Source of the DNA: Opitutia bacterium
GTDB lineage: Bacteria > Verrucomicrobiota > Verrucomicrobiia > Opitutales > Opitutaceae
Assembly: GCA_947474365.1 (NCBI GenBank)
Contig: CANJIU010000013.1
Coordinates: 1-64,000 of the forward strand
Length of the DNA stretch: 64,000 nt
Direction of reading: 5' to 3'
Every line of letters starts with the position of its first letter. The first letter of the stretch is position 1. A program made the translations under genes and the position numbers. Shown here piece after piece: positions 38,256-47,532 of this stretch. The notes under the pieces are model-generated. The model was not told the DNA's origin, searched no databases, and saw only the letters and a list, made by a program, of their open reading frames with translations.

Positions 38256-39746
38256 ATGAGAATCCCGCACTGGCTGTTCTTCCTCGCATGCATCGCTCCG
38301 GGCTTTGCGGCCACGCCGACGCGGCCCAACATCGTCTGGATCATCGCCGACGACATGTCTCCCGACACCGGCGCGTACGGGTACGCGGGCGTGAAGACGC
38401 CCCACCTTGATCGCCTCGCAGCGGAGGGCCGGCGCTACCTCAACGCGTACGTGAGCGCGCCCGTGTGCAGCTCGTCCCGCTCGGCGTTCATCCTCGGCAC
38501 GTATCAGACCACGACTGGCCTGCACGCGCATGACGTCGAAAACCCGCAGCCGCTCGCCGCACCGTACCGGCCCCTGCCCGCGCTGTTGCGGGAGGCGGGA
38601 TGGTTTGTGACCAACGCGCCCGCGCCCGGCACGGCGCGGAACGGGCGGGCCCTCACGCGCGCGAAGACGCACTACAATTTTGCGCACGACCCAGCTCAGA
38701 TGTACGACGGCAACGACTGGCGCAAACGCGCGAAGGGGCAGCCGTTCTTCGCGCAATTTCAAATCGCGGAGCCGCACCGGCCATTCCCCGTTCCGGAAAA
38801 ATTCGACGAGCAGGCGCTCCGCGACATCAAGCTGCCGCCAAATTATCCCGACCACCCGCTCATGCGCCGCGACTGGTACGCGTACCTCCGCAGTGTCGAG
38901 GAGGTCGACCGGAAGGTCGGACGCATCCTCGCGGAACTGGAGGCCGAGGGCGTGCTGCAGGACACGCTGGTGGTTTTCTTTGGCGACAACGGCCGACCGA
39001 TGCCGTGGGGCAAGCAATGGATCAGCGTCGAGGGCCTCCGCGTTCCGCTCATCGTGCGCGGGCCCACGGTCACGGAAAAGGGCGGCGTTGAATCGCGTCC
39101 CGTCAGCATGATCGACCTCGCACCGACCGTGCTCACGCTCGCGGGCCTCCCGGTACCGAAGTGGATGGAGGGTCGTCCGATTCTCGGTGCGCCGTTTCCT
39201 GATCGCGCCGTCATCTTCGCGGCGCGCGACCGCTGCGGCGACGCGCAGGATCGGATCCGCGCCGTCATCAGCGAGACCCATCTCTTCGTGAAAAACTACG
39301 ATCCGCAACTGCCGTTCCTCAATTGGTCGAGCTACAAGGAAACCAGTTACCCCGGGATGGCGTTGCTGCGCGTGTTGGGGAAGGCCGGGACACTCTCTCC
39401 GCTGCAGGCCGCGTTCCTCGCGTCCGGCCGCCGTCCGATCGAACTCTACGATCTGCGCACGGATCCGTTGGGCGTCACCAACATCGCCGACGATCCGCGC
39501 CAAGCCTCCGTCGTCGCTGATCTACAACGCAAACTTGCGGCCTGGGTCGTCGCGACCGGCGATCGCGGCGCGTTGCCCGATCCGCCGACCGAGCCGTCGC
39601 TGGCGGAAATCCAAAAATCGAAGCGCCTTGACTATCAGCGGGCGTGGAAGGCGCGCGGCCTCCCGGCGGAACCCTCCGACGAAGAACGCCTCGCGTGGTG
39701 GGAGCGCAGTTATCGTCTTTCGCCGCCGCTCCCCGCCAAGCCGTAG
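38256..39746 (+). CDS. Secreted type I sulfatase
   Basis: A 496-residue alkaline-phosphatase-superfamily sulfatase with a signal peptide (WLFFLACIAPGFAA). Metal aspartates lie in IIADDMSPD (32-33) and FFGDNGRPM. The formylglycine site is CSSSR with Cys71; the usual signature is C-x-(P/A)-x-R, so Ser at the third position is a variant. GVKTPHLDRLAAEG is also characteristic. It needs a formylglycine-generating enzyme, not seen here. With the adjacent acetylesterase it points to breakdown of sulfated, acetylated polysaccharide. Confidence 0.93.
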   Translation: MRIPHWLFFLACIAPGFAATPTRPNIVWIIADDMSPDTGAYGYAGVKTPHLDRLAAEGRRYLNAYVSAPVCSSSRSAFILGTYQTTTGLHAHDVENPQPLAAPYRPLPALLREAGWFVTNAPAPGTARNGRALTRAKTHYNFAHDPAQMYDGNDWRKRAKGQPFFAQFQIAEPHRPFPVPEKFDEQALRDIKLPPNYPDHPLMRRDWYAYLRSVEEVDRKVGRILAELEAEGVLQDTLVVFFGDNGRPMPWGKQWISVEGLRVPLIVRGPTVTEKGGVESRPVSMIDLAPTVLTLAGLPVPKWMEGRPILGAPFPDRAVIFAARDRCGDAQDRIRAVISETHLFVKNYDPQLPFLNWSSYKETSYPGMALLRVLGKAGTLSPLQAAFLASGRRPIELYDLRTDPLGVTNIADDPRQASVVADLQRKLAAWVVATGDRGALPDPPTEPSLAEIQKSKRLDYQRAWKARGLPAEPSDEERLAWWERSYRLSPPLPAKP

Positions 39747-39759
39747 CACGCCGATCCCG

Positions 39760-40311
39760 TTACACCTGCTCCGGCCACACGCCGTGGCAATGGTACTTCG
39801 CCCAGAGCGGGGCAGTCTTTTCATTTTTCCGAAAAGCAATCGCGACGATGCCCGCCACCACGCCGCCGGACCGCTCGATCAATTCCACCGCCGCCGCCGC
39901 GGTGGCGCCCGTCTCGATCCACTCATCCGTCAGGAGCACGCGCGTTCCCGCCGGCCACGGATTCGCCCGCAACTCGAACGCCTTCTCCGCGCCCGAGTAG
40001 TCGCGGAACGCCACGCGCTCGTTTTTCACCGGCAGTTTGCCGCCCTTGCGCACGGGCACAAAGCCCACGCCCAATTTCAACGCGAGGGCGGTGCCCACGA
40101 CGAACCCGAGCGCGTCCGTACCGACAACGCGCTGCACGCCCGCCTCGCGAAACGGCGCGACCAGATCATCGACGAGCGCAGCGAAGGCCGCCGGCTCCGC
40201 GAAGATCGGCGTCACGTCGCTGCGTTTGTAGTGCAGCTTGCTCCGGTCGATGAGGTGCAGATAGTCCACGCCTTCCGTTGAGCCGCCACCCAGCCCGCGA
40301 CGCAACGTCAA
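39760..40311 (-). CDS. Adenine phosphoribosyltransferase-like protein
   Basis: A 183-residue protein. The PRPP-binding loop is VLLTDEWIETGATAAAAVEL, with GVQRVVGTDALGFVVGTALA and FVPVRKGGKLP upstream, as in adenine phosphoribosyltransferases; the canonical loop has EDLLATGGT-like residues, so this is a divergent member. It would salvage a purine base with PRPP. TTG 40311 is chosen as start because GGAG lies six bases upstream; GTG 40269 lacks a well-spaced ribosome site. Divergent from a nucleoside hydrolase, which fits purine salvage. Confidence 0.78.
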   Translation of the reverse strand: MTLRRGLGGGSTEGVDYLHLIDRSKLHYKRSDVTPIFAEPAAFAALVDDLVAPFREAGVQRVVGTDALGFVVGTALALKLGVGFVPVRKGGKLPVKNERVAFRDYSGAEKAFELRANPWPAGTRVLLTDEWIETGATAAAAVELIERSGGVVAGIVAIAFRKNEKTAPLWAKYHCHGVWPEQV

Positions 40312-40334
40312 CTTTTTCTCCGCCCGTCACCAAA

Positions 40335-41333
40335 ATGTCCGCCCGCCGTAAAGTCATCATCGATCAGGACACGCTCGGCCCCGCCACGACCAATCTGCAG
40401 TCCATCGCGCTGCTGCTCCAGTCTCCCGCAGCTGAGGTGCTCGGCATCTGCGTGCCCACGGGCGATCACTGGCGCGACCAGCAGGTGCGGCACGCGTTGC
40501 GTTTTCTCGAAATCATCGGCCGCACCGACGTACCGGTCGTTCCCGGTGCCGTGATGCCGCTCGTCAACACGCCCGAGGCCACGGCACAGTGGGAAAAACA
40601 ACACGGCAAGCTCGTCTACAACGGTGCGTGGGACCTCAACCGCCCCGGCAAATGGGCCGATCCGCGGCACACGCCCGATCTGGTCGAAGGCAACCCCACC
40701 ACCCGCCCGGCGGATGAAACCGCCGCCGCCTTCATCGTCCGTCAGGCCCGCGCCCACCCGGGAGAGATTTCTCTCTGGTGCGCCGCGCCGCTCACCGACG
40801 TCGCCCAGGCGCTCGCCCTCGAGCCCGCGCTGCCCTCGCTCCTCCGCGAACTGCACTTCATGGGCGGTGCCTTTCACCCGATGACCGAGGCGCGCGAGTT
40901 CAGGCACACGCCGCGCCGCGAATTTAACATCCGCTTCGACGCCGAGGCCGCGCACGCCGTGCTTCGCACCCCTTGGTCACGCGTCACGTGTTCGCCGATC
41001 GATGTCTCCAACCACACGCGCTCCACACCGGAGATGTTCGCGGCGATCGCAAAATCCGATACGCCGCTCGCACGCTACCTTAACCGCTTTGGCCATCGCA
41101 ACCGCCCGATGTGGGACGAGGTCGCCGCCGCCACCTGGCTCGACGAGTCGCTCGTCACGCGCTTCGACGATTACTTCGTCGACGTGAATCTGGACTGCGG
41201 CCCCGGTTACGGCGACATGCTCAGCTGGGATCCCGGCCACGAACCCGGCCGGGGCGAACGCCGCGCCCGCGTCCAAAAACACCTCGACGACGCGCGGTTT
41301 TACGAGGCGTTTGTCGCGCTCTGCTCGCGATAG
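40335..41333 (+). CDS. Nucleoside hydrolase-like protein (IunH family) with altered metal site
   Basis: A 332-residue protein with the nucleoside hydrolase fold: LLLQSPAAEVLGICV, LWCAAPLTDVAQALALEP, LHFMGGAF, EFNIRFDAEAAHAVL and MWDEVAAATWLD. These enzymes cleave ribonucleosides to base and ribose. The family's DTDPGxDD calcium motif is replaced by DQDTLGPATTN at 10-20: Asp10 and Asp12 remain but the DD pair is missing. The C-terminal metal Asp in MWDE is present. Activity is therefore uncertain. It is followed 25 bp later by an amidohydrolase gene. Confidence 0.83.
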   Translation: MSARRKVIIDQDTLGPATTNLQSIALLLQSPAAEVLGICVPTGDHWRDQQVRHALRFLEIIGRTDVPVVPGAVMPLVNTPEATAQWEKQHGKLVYNGAWDLNRPGKWADPRHTPDLVEGNPTTRPADETAAAFIVRQARAHPGEISLWCAAPLTDVAQALALEPALPSLLRELHFMGGAFHPMTEAREFRHTPRREFNIRFDAEAAHAVLRTPWSRVTCSPIDVSNHTRSTPEMFAAIAKSDTPLARYLNRFGHRNRPMWDEVAAATWLDESLVTRFDDYFVDVNLDCGPGYGDMLSWDPGHEPGRGERRARVQKHLDDARFYEAFVALCSR

Positions 41334-41358
41334 CATCCGTTCCGTTATCTTCTCCCGC

Positions 41359-42753
41359 ATGCGCCTCCTGCTCGTCCTTTCCGCCGTCACGCTCCTGCTC
41401 CGTGCAACGGGTCTCGCGCAATCCGCCCGGCCTCCCGTCGACCTGATCATCACCCACGCCCACGTCGTGACGATGAACGACCGTCGCACGATCATCGAGG
41501 ATGGCGCCGTGATCATCAGCGACTCGCGCATCGTTGCCGTCGGACCCGCCGCGATCACGGCGCTCTACACCGCCCAAAAAACCATCGACGCCCACGGCGC
41601 GATCGTGCTGCCGGGCATGATCAATACCCACACCCACGCCTCGATGACGGTGTTCCGCGGCCTCGGTGACGACGTGCCCGATCGGCTGCGCAAGCTCATC
41701 TTCCCGCTCGAAAAGGCGCTCATCGATCGCGAACTCGTTTACTGGGGCGCACTCCACGGTTTCATCGAGATGGTCGAGGGCGGCGTCACCACCGCCGTCG
41801 ACATGTATTACTTCGAGGACGAGGTCGCCCGCGCCGCGAAAAAGGTCGGCATCCGCGGCGTCCTGGGCGAAAGCATCCTCAACTTCCCCACGCCCGATGC
41901 CCCCGAGCCCTACGGCGGATTGGCCTACGCGAAGAAATTTGCCACCGAGTACCGGAACGACCCGCTCATCACCCCCGCCCTCGCGCCGCACGCGCCTTAC
42001 TCGCTCGACGCCGACCATCTCCGCCTCGTCGCGCAAGCCTCCGCCAAACTCGACCTTCCCGTGCTCATGCATGTGGCGGAAATGACCGACGAGGTCGCCA
42101 CCCTCCGCAAGGAGCGCAACCAGACTCCCGTCGAATACCTCGACTCGCTCGGCCTCCTCAACCGCCGGCTCGTCGCTGCACATTGCATTTTCGTCACCGA
42201 CTCCGACATCGCGCTGCTGAAGACCCGCGACGTCGGCATCGCCCACAACATGGTCGCCAACATCAAGTCCGCCAAGGGCGTGGCGCCCGCGTTGAAAATG
42301 TACGACGAAGGTCTGCGCGTCGGCCTCGGCACCGACGGCCCGATGAGCGGCAACACCCTCGATGTCATCGGCCAGCTCGGCTACGTCGCGAAGGTCCACA
42401 AGCTCGATCGCAAGGATCGCAACGTGATGCCGGCAATTAACGTGGTGGACATGGCCACACGTGGCGGGGCGCGGTCGCTGCATCGCGAGGCGGACCTCGG
42501 TTCGATCGAGCCCGGCAAACTCGCCGATCTCATCATCCTCGATCACGAGTCCACCGCCTTTGTGCCGCTCTTCGACGTCTATTCGACCCTCGTCTACGCC
42601 GCCGGCCCCAAAGACGTGCGCACGACGATCATCCACGGCCGCGTCGTCATGCAGGATCGCAGGATGCTCACGATCGACACCGCCGAGGTGCGGGCGCACC
42701 TGCGCGACATCGCCCGGCGGATTCAGGCGAAAGTGGCGGCGGGGTTGAAGTGA
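41359..42753 (+). CDS. Exported amidohydrolase (SAH/MTA deaminase-chlorohydrolase family)
   Basis: A 464-residue metal-dependent hydrolase. Zinc ligands lie in NTHTHASMTVFRGLGDD, LMHVAEM, AAHCIF and GLGTDGPMSGN, the pattern of S-adenosylhomocysteine/methylthioadenosine deaminases and TRZ/ATZ enzymes. The C-terminal composite domain has EPGKLADLIILDH. Unlike most cytoplasmic members it begins with a signal peptide (LLLVLSAVTLLLRATGLAQ), so it probably acts in the periplasm. Clustered with the nucleoside hydrolase and phosphoribosyltransferase genes, consistent with purine nucleoside use. Substrate unproven. Confidence 0.88.
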   Translation: MRLLLVLSAVTLLLRATGLAQSARPPVDLIITHAHVVTMNDRRTIIEDGAVIISDSRIVAVGPAAITALYTAQKTIDAHGAIVLPGMINTHTHASMTVFRGLGDDVPDRLRKLIFPLEKALIDRELVYWGALHGFIEMVEGGVTTAVDMYYFEDEVARAAKKVGIRGVLGESILNFPTPDAPEPYGGLAYAKKFATEYRNDPLITPALAPHAPYSLDADHLRLVAQASAKLDLPVLMHVAEMTDEVATLRKERNQTPVEYLDSLGLLNRRLVAAHCIFVTDSDIALLKTRDVGIAHNMVANIKSAKGVAPALKMYDEGLRVGLGTDGPMSGNTLDVIGQLGYVAKVHKLDRKDRNVMPAINVVDMATRGGARSLHREADLGSIEPGKLADLIILDHESTAFVPLFDVYSTLVYAAGPKDVRTTIIHGRVVMQDRRMLTIDTAEVRAHLRDIARRIQAKVAAGLK

Positions 42754-42805
42754 GAGGTGGGAATTTTTTCGCCCTGCGACATATCCACCCACGGCGCACA
42801 ATCGT

Positions 42806-43132
42806 TCAAAGGTTCAACCACTGGCGCAGTCGCTGGTCGAGAGCAGTCTGATCTGCGACCGTTAACCGCCCCACCGTTTTCAAGACGAGTCCGGCCGCAA
42901 CGGTGGCCAATTGTGCCTTCACGCCACAAGGAACGTTCAAGCCGGCGAGCTTCCAGTCCTGCAATGGAAAATCGGTATTCATGCCCTGCGACGAAATTGG
43001 GACGATAAACAGGTCCCCGTGCCGCAATTCCCTGCCGACCACGACAGCCGGTCTCACTTTCCGACTGCTCAAGTCCGTAAACGGCACCGGCAGAAGAACC
43101 ACTTCATTTCGCAAGGAGGACATTGAAGACAT
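42806..43132 (-). CDS. PemK/MazF family toxin
   Basis: A 108-residue protein. VVLLPVPFTDLSSRKVRPAVVV is the characteristic N-terminal MazF/PemK strand-loop segment with the RP motif, followed by GDLFIVPISSQ and a VGRLT segment near the C-terminus. MazF toxins are sequence-specific mRNA endonucleases. ATG 43132 overlaps the antitoxin gene by 29 bp; ATG 43123 is the alternative start. It is the second gene of a two-gene toxin-antitoxin operon. Confidence 0.88.
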   Translation of the reverse strand: MSSMSSLRNEVVLLPVPFTDLSSRKVRPAVVVGRELRHGDLFIVPISSQGMNTDFPLQDWKLAGLNVPCGVKAQLATVAAGLVLKTVGRLTVADQTALDQRLRQWLNL

Positions 43133-43316
43133 CGTCCGCCGGATTATCCCACGTCCGCATCAACGCAGCCTCCGACGCCTTCAACCACGCCACTCTCTCC
43201 GCGTCCGTTTCTTTTGTCTGCACCGTGACCGTCACCCGGGCGTGATTGGGCAGCGGCAACGGATTGGCCAGACGTAGCACGCCATCCTCATAGATCGCCT
43301 CAAGCGTTGTGGACAT
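43104..43316 (-). CDS. Putative antitoxin, DUF104/AF2212-like
   Basis: A 70-residue protein from ATG 43316. [20 protein letters not shown] is the DUF104 (AF2212-like) signature, a small beta-rich DNA-binding or antitoxin fold; the C-terminal half is acidic and helical, suitable for toxin binding. It precedes and overlaps the MazF-like gene by 29 bp, the usual antitoxin-first order. The frame is open to 43370, but the extension is not conserved-looking. Autorepression is expected but no operator was identified. Confidence 0.82.
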   Translation of the reverse strand: MSTTLEAIYEDGVLRLANPLPLPNHARVTVTVQTKETDAERVAWLKASEAALMRTWDNPADDVFNVLLAK

Positions 43317-43425
43317 AATCAAAGAGTACCGGAGCACGCGGTCGGTGCAAGTCTTGCCCGGTGCAAACACTGTTTGCGTACCGAGGCGATTTGTTTTCTT
43401 TCTCCCGGTTTTCGTCCGAACACCT

Positions 43426-46140
43426 ATGCACTACAAACTGACCGCCATTGTCCTAGCCGCCGCGCTCCCCTCGCTGCTCGGCGCCCAAACCAACGCGCCC
43501 GGCGCTTCCGCACCCACCGTGCTCGAAGCGTTCACTGTCACGGGCTCCAACCTCCGCGCCGGTGAATCCACCGGCGGGGCCAACCTCCGTGTCGTCACCG
43601 CCGCGGAAATCGACCAGGCCGGCACCGGCAGCCTGTTCACCTTCCTCAAGAAGATCCCCGAAGCCGGCGCCAACGGCTTCGGCGAGAACCGCGTCAACAC
43701 GTCGTCGCCCGGCACGGCCTCCGTATCGCTCCGCGGCCTCGGCGCGAATTCCACGCTCGTCCTCCTCAATGGCCGCCGTATGACGGTCGCGCCGTTCGCC
43801 CAGGGCGGCAGCGCCGCCTCGCTCGGTACGATTCAATTCGTCGATCTCAACATGATCCCGACCGACGCCATCGCGCGCGTTGAGGTCCTCAAGGACGGCG
43901 CCTCCGCCATCTACGGGGCCGATGCCGTTTCGGGCGTCGTCAACCTCATCCTCAAGGACAACGTCCAGGGCTCCACGCTTCGCGCCTTCTACGGTGACTT
44001 CCCCGGCGGCATCGCGGCGAACACCTTCAAGGGCAGCGTCTACGCCGGAGCGAAGTCAGGTCCGCTGAAGATTTTCGCCCTCGGGAATTACATGCATCAG
44101 GCGAAGATTCAGTACGGCGAACTCTCGCCGAAGCTGCTCTTCCTTTCGAACGGCAGCAATCCCGGTACATTCACCGTACCCGTCGGCGGCCTGAACCCGA
44201 TCACGGGTGCGACCATTGCCGCCGGCACCGCCGCCGCCGCGCGCACGTTCACCGTCGACTCTTCCGCAGCAGCCTTCCCGCCGGTCTTCAACACGACCGC
44301 CGCCACCGCCACGCAGAACCGCTACAACAGCAACGAGGCGCTCACCCCGCAGCCGCGCGTCACGCGCTACGGCGCGCTGGCGACCGCCAGCTATGAGCTC
44401 GCTCCATCGCTCACGGCGTTTGCCGAGGTGAATTTCCAGAAGAACACCAACCTCGAGTATCTCTCCCCGAGCCCGATCACCAACCTCAACACCGTCACGC
44501 TTCCCGCCAACGCCGCCTTCAATCCCTTCGGCGTCGCCGTCGTCAACGATCCCAGTCCCGCCATCGGCGCCACACTCATCTACCGCTTCACCGAGGCCGG
44601 TCCCCGCGTGACGGAGACCACCAACGAATTCAAACGCCTCGTCGGTGGCGTGAAGGGCAAAGTCGGCGCCACCTGGGCGTGGGACGCTTCGCTCCTCTAC
44701 AACCGCTCGACCGCGCACAACGACCTCCCGTCCGGCTGGCTCTCGCAGGCCGCCGTCAATGCCGCTCTCGCAGACACCAATCGCGCCACCGCGCTGAATC
44801 TCTTCACCAACGGCACGAAGATCACCAACAACCCCGCCACCATCGCAAAACTCCCCACGACGGGCACGCGCGACGCGTTCACCGAACTCACGGCGCTCGA
44901 CGCCAAGGCGACGGGTTCCGTTTACAAACTCTCCGCCGGCGACCTCAACCTCGCAACGGGTCTGGAGTGGCGCGAAGAGCGCTTCCGGGATCATCGTACC
45001 CAGGACCAGCTCCTCAATCAGTCCACGCCGGTTCCGCAGTCCAAGGGCACGCGTCGCGTGCAGTCCGCCTACGCCGAGTTCAGTCTCCCGGTGACCGCAC
45101 CCGCCCAGAAAATCACGGGTCTCTCCACTCTGGAGCTGAACGCCGCCGGCCGCGCCGAGCATTACAGCGACGCCGGCTTCAAGAACACCTCGGTGCCGAA
45201 GCTCGGCCTCCGCTGGCAGCCGATCGACAGCCAGGTCACGTTCCGCGCCTCGTGGGGCAAGGGCTACCGCGCCCCGTCGCTCGCCGAGCTCTACCAGCCG
45301 CAGTCCACGAGCATCGTGTTCAACATCGCCGACCCGCTCCGCGCGGGCAAAACCGGTTCGAACATCAACGACAGCGCCACCGGTCAGCGCCAGCTCGTTT
45401 CCGGAGGCAACCCATTGCTGAGCCCCGAAAAATCCGAGTCGTATAACTACGGCGTGCTGTTTCAACCGAAGGCGCTCGCCGGGCTCTCGTTCAGCGCTGA
45501 TTTCTACAAGGTAGACGTCACGGACCGCATTGGCTCGCCCGCCACGCCGGCGATCATCCTCGCGAACCCGACCCTCTTCCCGGGTTTCGTCGATCGCGCC
45601 GCAACCACTGCCAGCGACACCGCGAACAATCTGCCCGGCGAACTCCTCCGCATCCGCACCGTCACCGGCAACTACGGCACGGCTGTCACGAAGGGCATGG
45701 ACCTGAGCGCCGAATACCGTTTTGCCACCAAGGACTTCGGCCGGTTCACCGCGCGCGCCGCCAGCAGCACGGTGTTTCACGCCGTCATCAAGACGCGGCC
45801 GGACCTCGCCTCCGTCGAGACCCTCCGCACCTACGAGGTCCCTAATTTCCGTGGCAATGCCAGCCTCACCTGGAATTACCAGAAATTCGGCGCCGGCCTC
45901 TCCGCCGACTACATCGCCGGGTTCGCCGATCTTGCTCCGAGCGCAGTCCGCGTGAAGCAGCAGACTATCACCGGCCTGCAGCTCAGCTACGACCTGCCGT
46001 ATGCGACCAAGCTCACGGTCGGCGCGAACAACCTGTTCGACAAGAATCCTCCGCTCACGGCGTCCACCACCGGCTACGCCGAGCAGACGAACTACTTCCT
46101 GCCGCGCTTCCTCTACATGGAAGTGACGAAGAAGTTCTGA
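43426..46140 (+). CDS. TonB-dependent outer-membrane receptor
   Basis: A 904-residue receptor from ATG 43426 with a signal peptide ([17 protein letters not shown]). The plug domain spans about residues 35-200: [55 protein letters not shown]. The barrel includes [20 protein letters not shown] and [13 protein letters not shown], and ends EVTKKF with a terminal Phe. It imports a ligand by TonB energy; without a SusD partner or other neighbours the ligand is unknown. A strong terminator follows immediately. Confidence 0.95.
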   Translation: MHYKLTAIVLAAALPSLLGAQTNAPGASAPTVLEAFTVTGSNLRAGESTGGANLRVVTAAEIDQAGTGSLFTFLKKIPEAGANGFGENRVNTSSPGTASVSLRGLGANSTLVLLNGRRMTVAPFAQGGSAASLGTIQFVDLNMIPTDAIARVEVLKDGASAIYGADAVSGVVNLILKDNVQGSTLRAFYGDFPGGIAANTFKGSVYAGAKSGPLKIFALGNYMHQAKIQYGELSPKLLFLSNGSNPGTFTVPVGGLNPITGATIAAGTAAAARTFTVDSSAAAFPPVFNTTAATATQNRYNSNEALTPQPRVTRYGALATASYELAPSLTAFAEVNFQKNTNLEYLSPSPITNLNTVTLPANAAFNPFGVAVVNDPSPAIGATLIYRFTEAGPRVTETTNEFKRLVGGVKGKVGATWAWDASLLYNRSTAHNDLPSGWLSQAAVNAALADTNRATALNLFTNGTKITNNPATIAKLPTTGTRDAFTELTALDAKATGSVYKLSAGDLNLATGLEWREERFRDHRTQDQLLNQSTPVPQSKGTRRVQSAYAEFSLPVTAPAQKITGLSTLELNAAGRAEHYSDAGFKNTSVPKLGLRWQPIDSQVTFRASWGKGYRAPSLAELYQPQSTSIVFNIADPLRAGKTGSNINDSATGQRQLVSGGNPLLSPEKSESYNYGVLFQPKALAGLSFSADFYKVDVTDRIGSPATPAIILANPTLFPGFVDRAATTASDTANNLPGELLRIRTVTGNYGTAVTKGMDLSAEYRFATKDFGRFTARAASSTVFHAVIKTRPDLASVETLRTYEVPNFRGNASLTWNYQKFGAGLSADYIAGFADLAPSAVRVKQQTITGLQLSYDLPYATKLTVGANNLFDKNPPLTASTTGYAEQTNYFLPRFLYMEVTKKF

Positions 46141-46162
46141 GTCCCGCGTCGAATTCGTTAGC

Positions 46163-46199
46163 AAAAAAAGCCGTGCGCTTTCGGGCGCACGGCTTTTTT
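46163..46199 (+). terminator. Rho-independent terminator after the TonB receptor gene
   Basis: A perfect 9-bp stem GCCGTGCGC (46170-46178) and GCGCACGGC (46185-46193) with a 6-nt loop, followed by a T run. An A run precedes the stem, so it can work in both directions and serves the convergent YXWGXW gene too. Confidence 0.93.
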
Positions 46200-46219
46200 G
46201 TGATCCGCGAACGGTCGCC

Positions 46220-47149
46220 TCAACTTCCCCAGCGCCCCTCGATGAAGATATAACTGCCGCCCCGGCGTTCCCAGCGCGGTTCGATCCAAGAGCGATGGCC
46301 GCGCGGCGGCATCTCGTAGTGGCCGGCGATCCAGACGTGCCGGCCGCCGCGCCAAGCCCAGTAGCCGTTGATCCAAACATAATCGCGTCCCGGACGCGCA
46401 TACACGATCTCATGGCGCGGAGGCGGGGGCGCGGACGACACCATGATCTCGATCCCGGGAGCGGGCGATCCGGCGATCACGACCTGCGGCGCAGTGGGCG
46501 GAGGAGCCATCACCGCGACTTCACTCCAATAGCCATCGATGAAAACGTACCGGCCGCCACGCAATTCCCAACGCGGGCCGATCCAAACCACATTGGACCT
46601 AGGCGGAGCGACCCAGCGTCCACCGACCCAGACATGGCGCCCGCCACGCCAGGACCAGTAGCCATTCATCCAAACATAGTGCGGCGCGGGACGTTCGACG
46701 ATCACCTCCCGCTGCGGCGGCGGTGGCGGGGTGGTGGCATAGATTTCCTGCGGAGGCGGCTGGGGAGCAGCCCTGACCACCGTCGCGGGCGGCGACGGCG
46801 GCGCGACGTCCCAAAAACCGTCCACCAAGACGAAGCCGTTGTTTTCCTTCCTCCACTGCGGAGCGTGCCAAACGACGTTTTGGGCCGGCGGAATCTCCCA
46901 ACGGCCCGACTCCCAGACATACGCCCCTTCCTGCCAGCGCCAATGACCGGGCACCCATTGGTGTTGGGCGGACGGCTGCTCACCCGGGGTGTCGCCGACT
47001 GCGGGCGACAACGGTGCATCCACCATGGGAGCGGGCCCGATCGTGGGGGCGTTCCCAATGGCGTTTGCCGCGAAACTTCCCGCGGCGGAAAAGATCAACA
47101 ACGCAACTCCGGGGGCGACGGCATGAAGCCGGCAGAATTTGGTGCTCAT
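46220..47149 (-). CDS. YXWGXW repeat protein
   Basis: A 309-residue exported protein from ATG 47149 with a signal peptide (GVALLIFSAAGSFAANA). It has four or five aromatic units of the type YVWMNGYWSWRGGRHVWVGG, YVFIDGYWSE and YVWINGYWAWRGGRHVWIAG, matching the YXWGXW repeat family, separated by proline-rich linkers (PPPPPQREVIVERPAP). Function of the family is unknown; secreted or envelope-associated. The longer frame starting at 47248 would include bases near the family A repeat and lacks a signal at its start. Confidence 0.88.
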   Translation of the reverse strand: MSTKFCRLHAVAPGVALLIFSAAGSFAANAIGNAPTIGPAPMVDAPLSPAVGDTPGEQPSAQHQWVPGHWRWQEGAYVWESGRWEIPPAQNVVWHAPQWRKENNGFVLVDGFWDVAPPSPPATVVRAAPQPPPQEIYATTPPPPPQREVIVERPAPHYVWMNGYWSWRGGRHVWVGGRWVAPPRSNVVWIGPRWELRGGRYVFIDGYWSEVAVMAPPPTAPQVVIAGSPAPGIEIMVSSAPPPPRHEIVYARPGRDYVWINGYWAWRGGRHVWIAGHYEMPPRGHRSWIEPRWERRGGSYIFIEGRWGS

Positions 47150-47532
47150 GGGGCCGTTAGACGCTGAAACGTCGGCAATGTTTCCTCGGAGATTCCCGGC
47201 GCTCCCACCCCAGCACAAGAGCAATTTTGGGAGCCAGCTAAGCCGCAACCGTGCAGTCGAGAGCTCAGAGCGAAGAGCCGAGAGCCCAATCTCCCGAGCA
47301 GACGTGCTCGCCGCCCGACCCGAAGTCGAAGTTCACCGTTTGGCTTGACCGCCTCTGGCGGGTTTTGCTCTCAGCTCTCGGCTCTCAGCTCTCGACTGAA
47401 TTTCTACAGCTAAGTGAAACTAATCCGGCCAGTCAGCGGAGGTTACATTTTGGTTTCACGACTTTCGGCCGTTGCGGCCCGACTCTTGCTGAGCACCGTC
47501 CGCATCCGCCGAAACTCGCCAAAACCCTTCTC
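47150..47532. other. Divergent intergenic region
   Basis: This region separates the YXWGXW gene from the transglutaminase-DUF2126 gene. It holds family A repeat A3 (47254-47398). The remaining 134 bp before the transglutaminase start has no identifiable promoter elements. The reading frame of the downstream gene stays open back to 47251, but that part is repeat-derived. Confidence 0.6.
47254..47398. repeat. Family A palindromic repeat, copy A3
   Basis: A 145-bp element with perfect 12-bp inverted ends CAGTCGAGAGCT (47254-47265) and AGCTCTCGACTG (47387-47398). Further inside are GAAGAGCCGAGAGC on the left and GCTCTCGGCTCTCAG on the right, and a central small hairpin CCGCCTCTGGCGG. It shares GTTCACCGTTTGG with copy A1. 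No coding capacity. Confidence 0.88.

Noticed and set aside
44056..46413. 785-codon minus-strand open frame
   Set aside because: Antisense to the TonB receptor and running through the terminator; no recognisable domain.
47251..47532. 94-residue N-terminal extension of the transglutaminase gene
   Set aside because: It is translated through family A repeat A3; the family's conserved start is at 47533.
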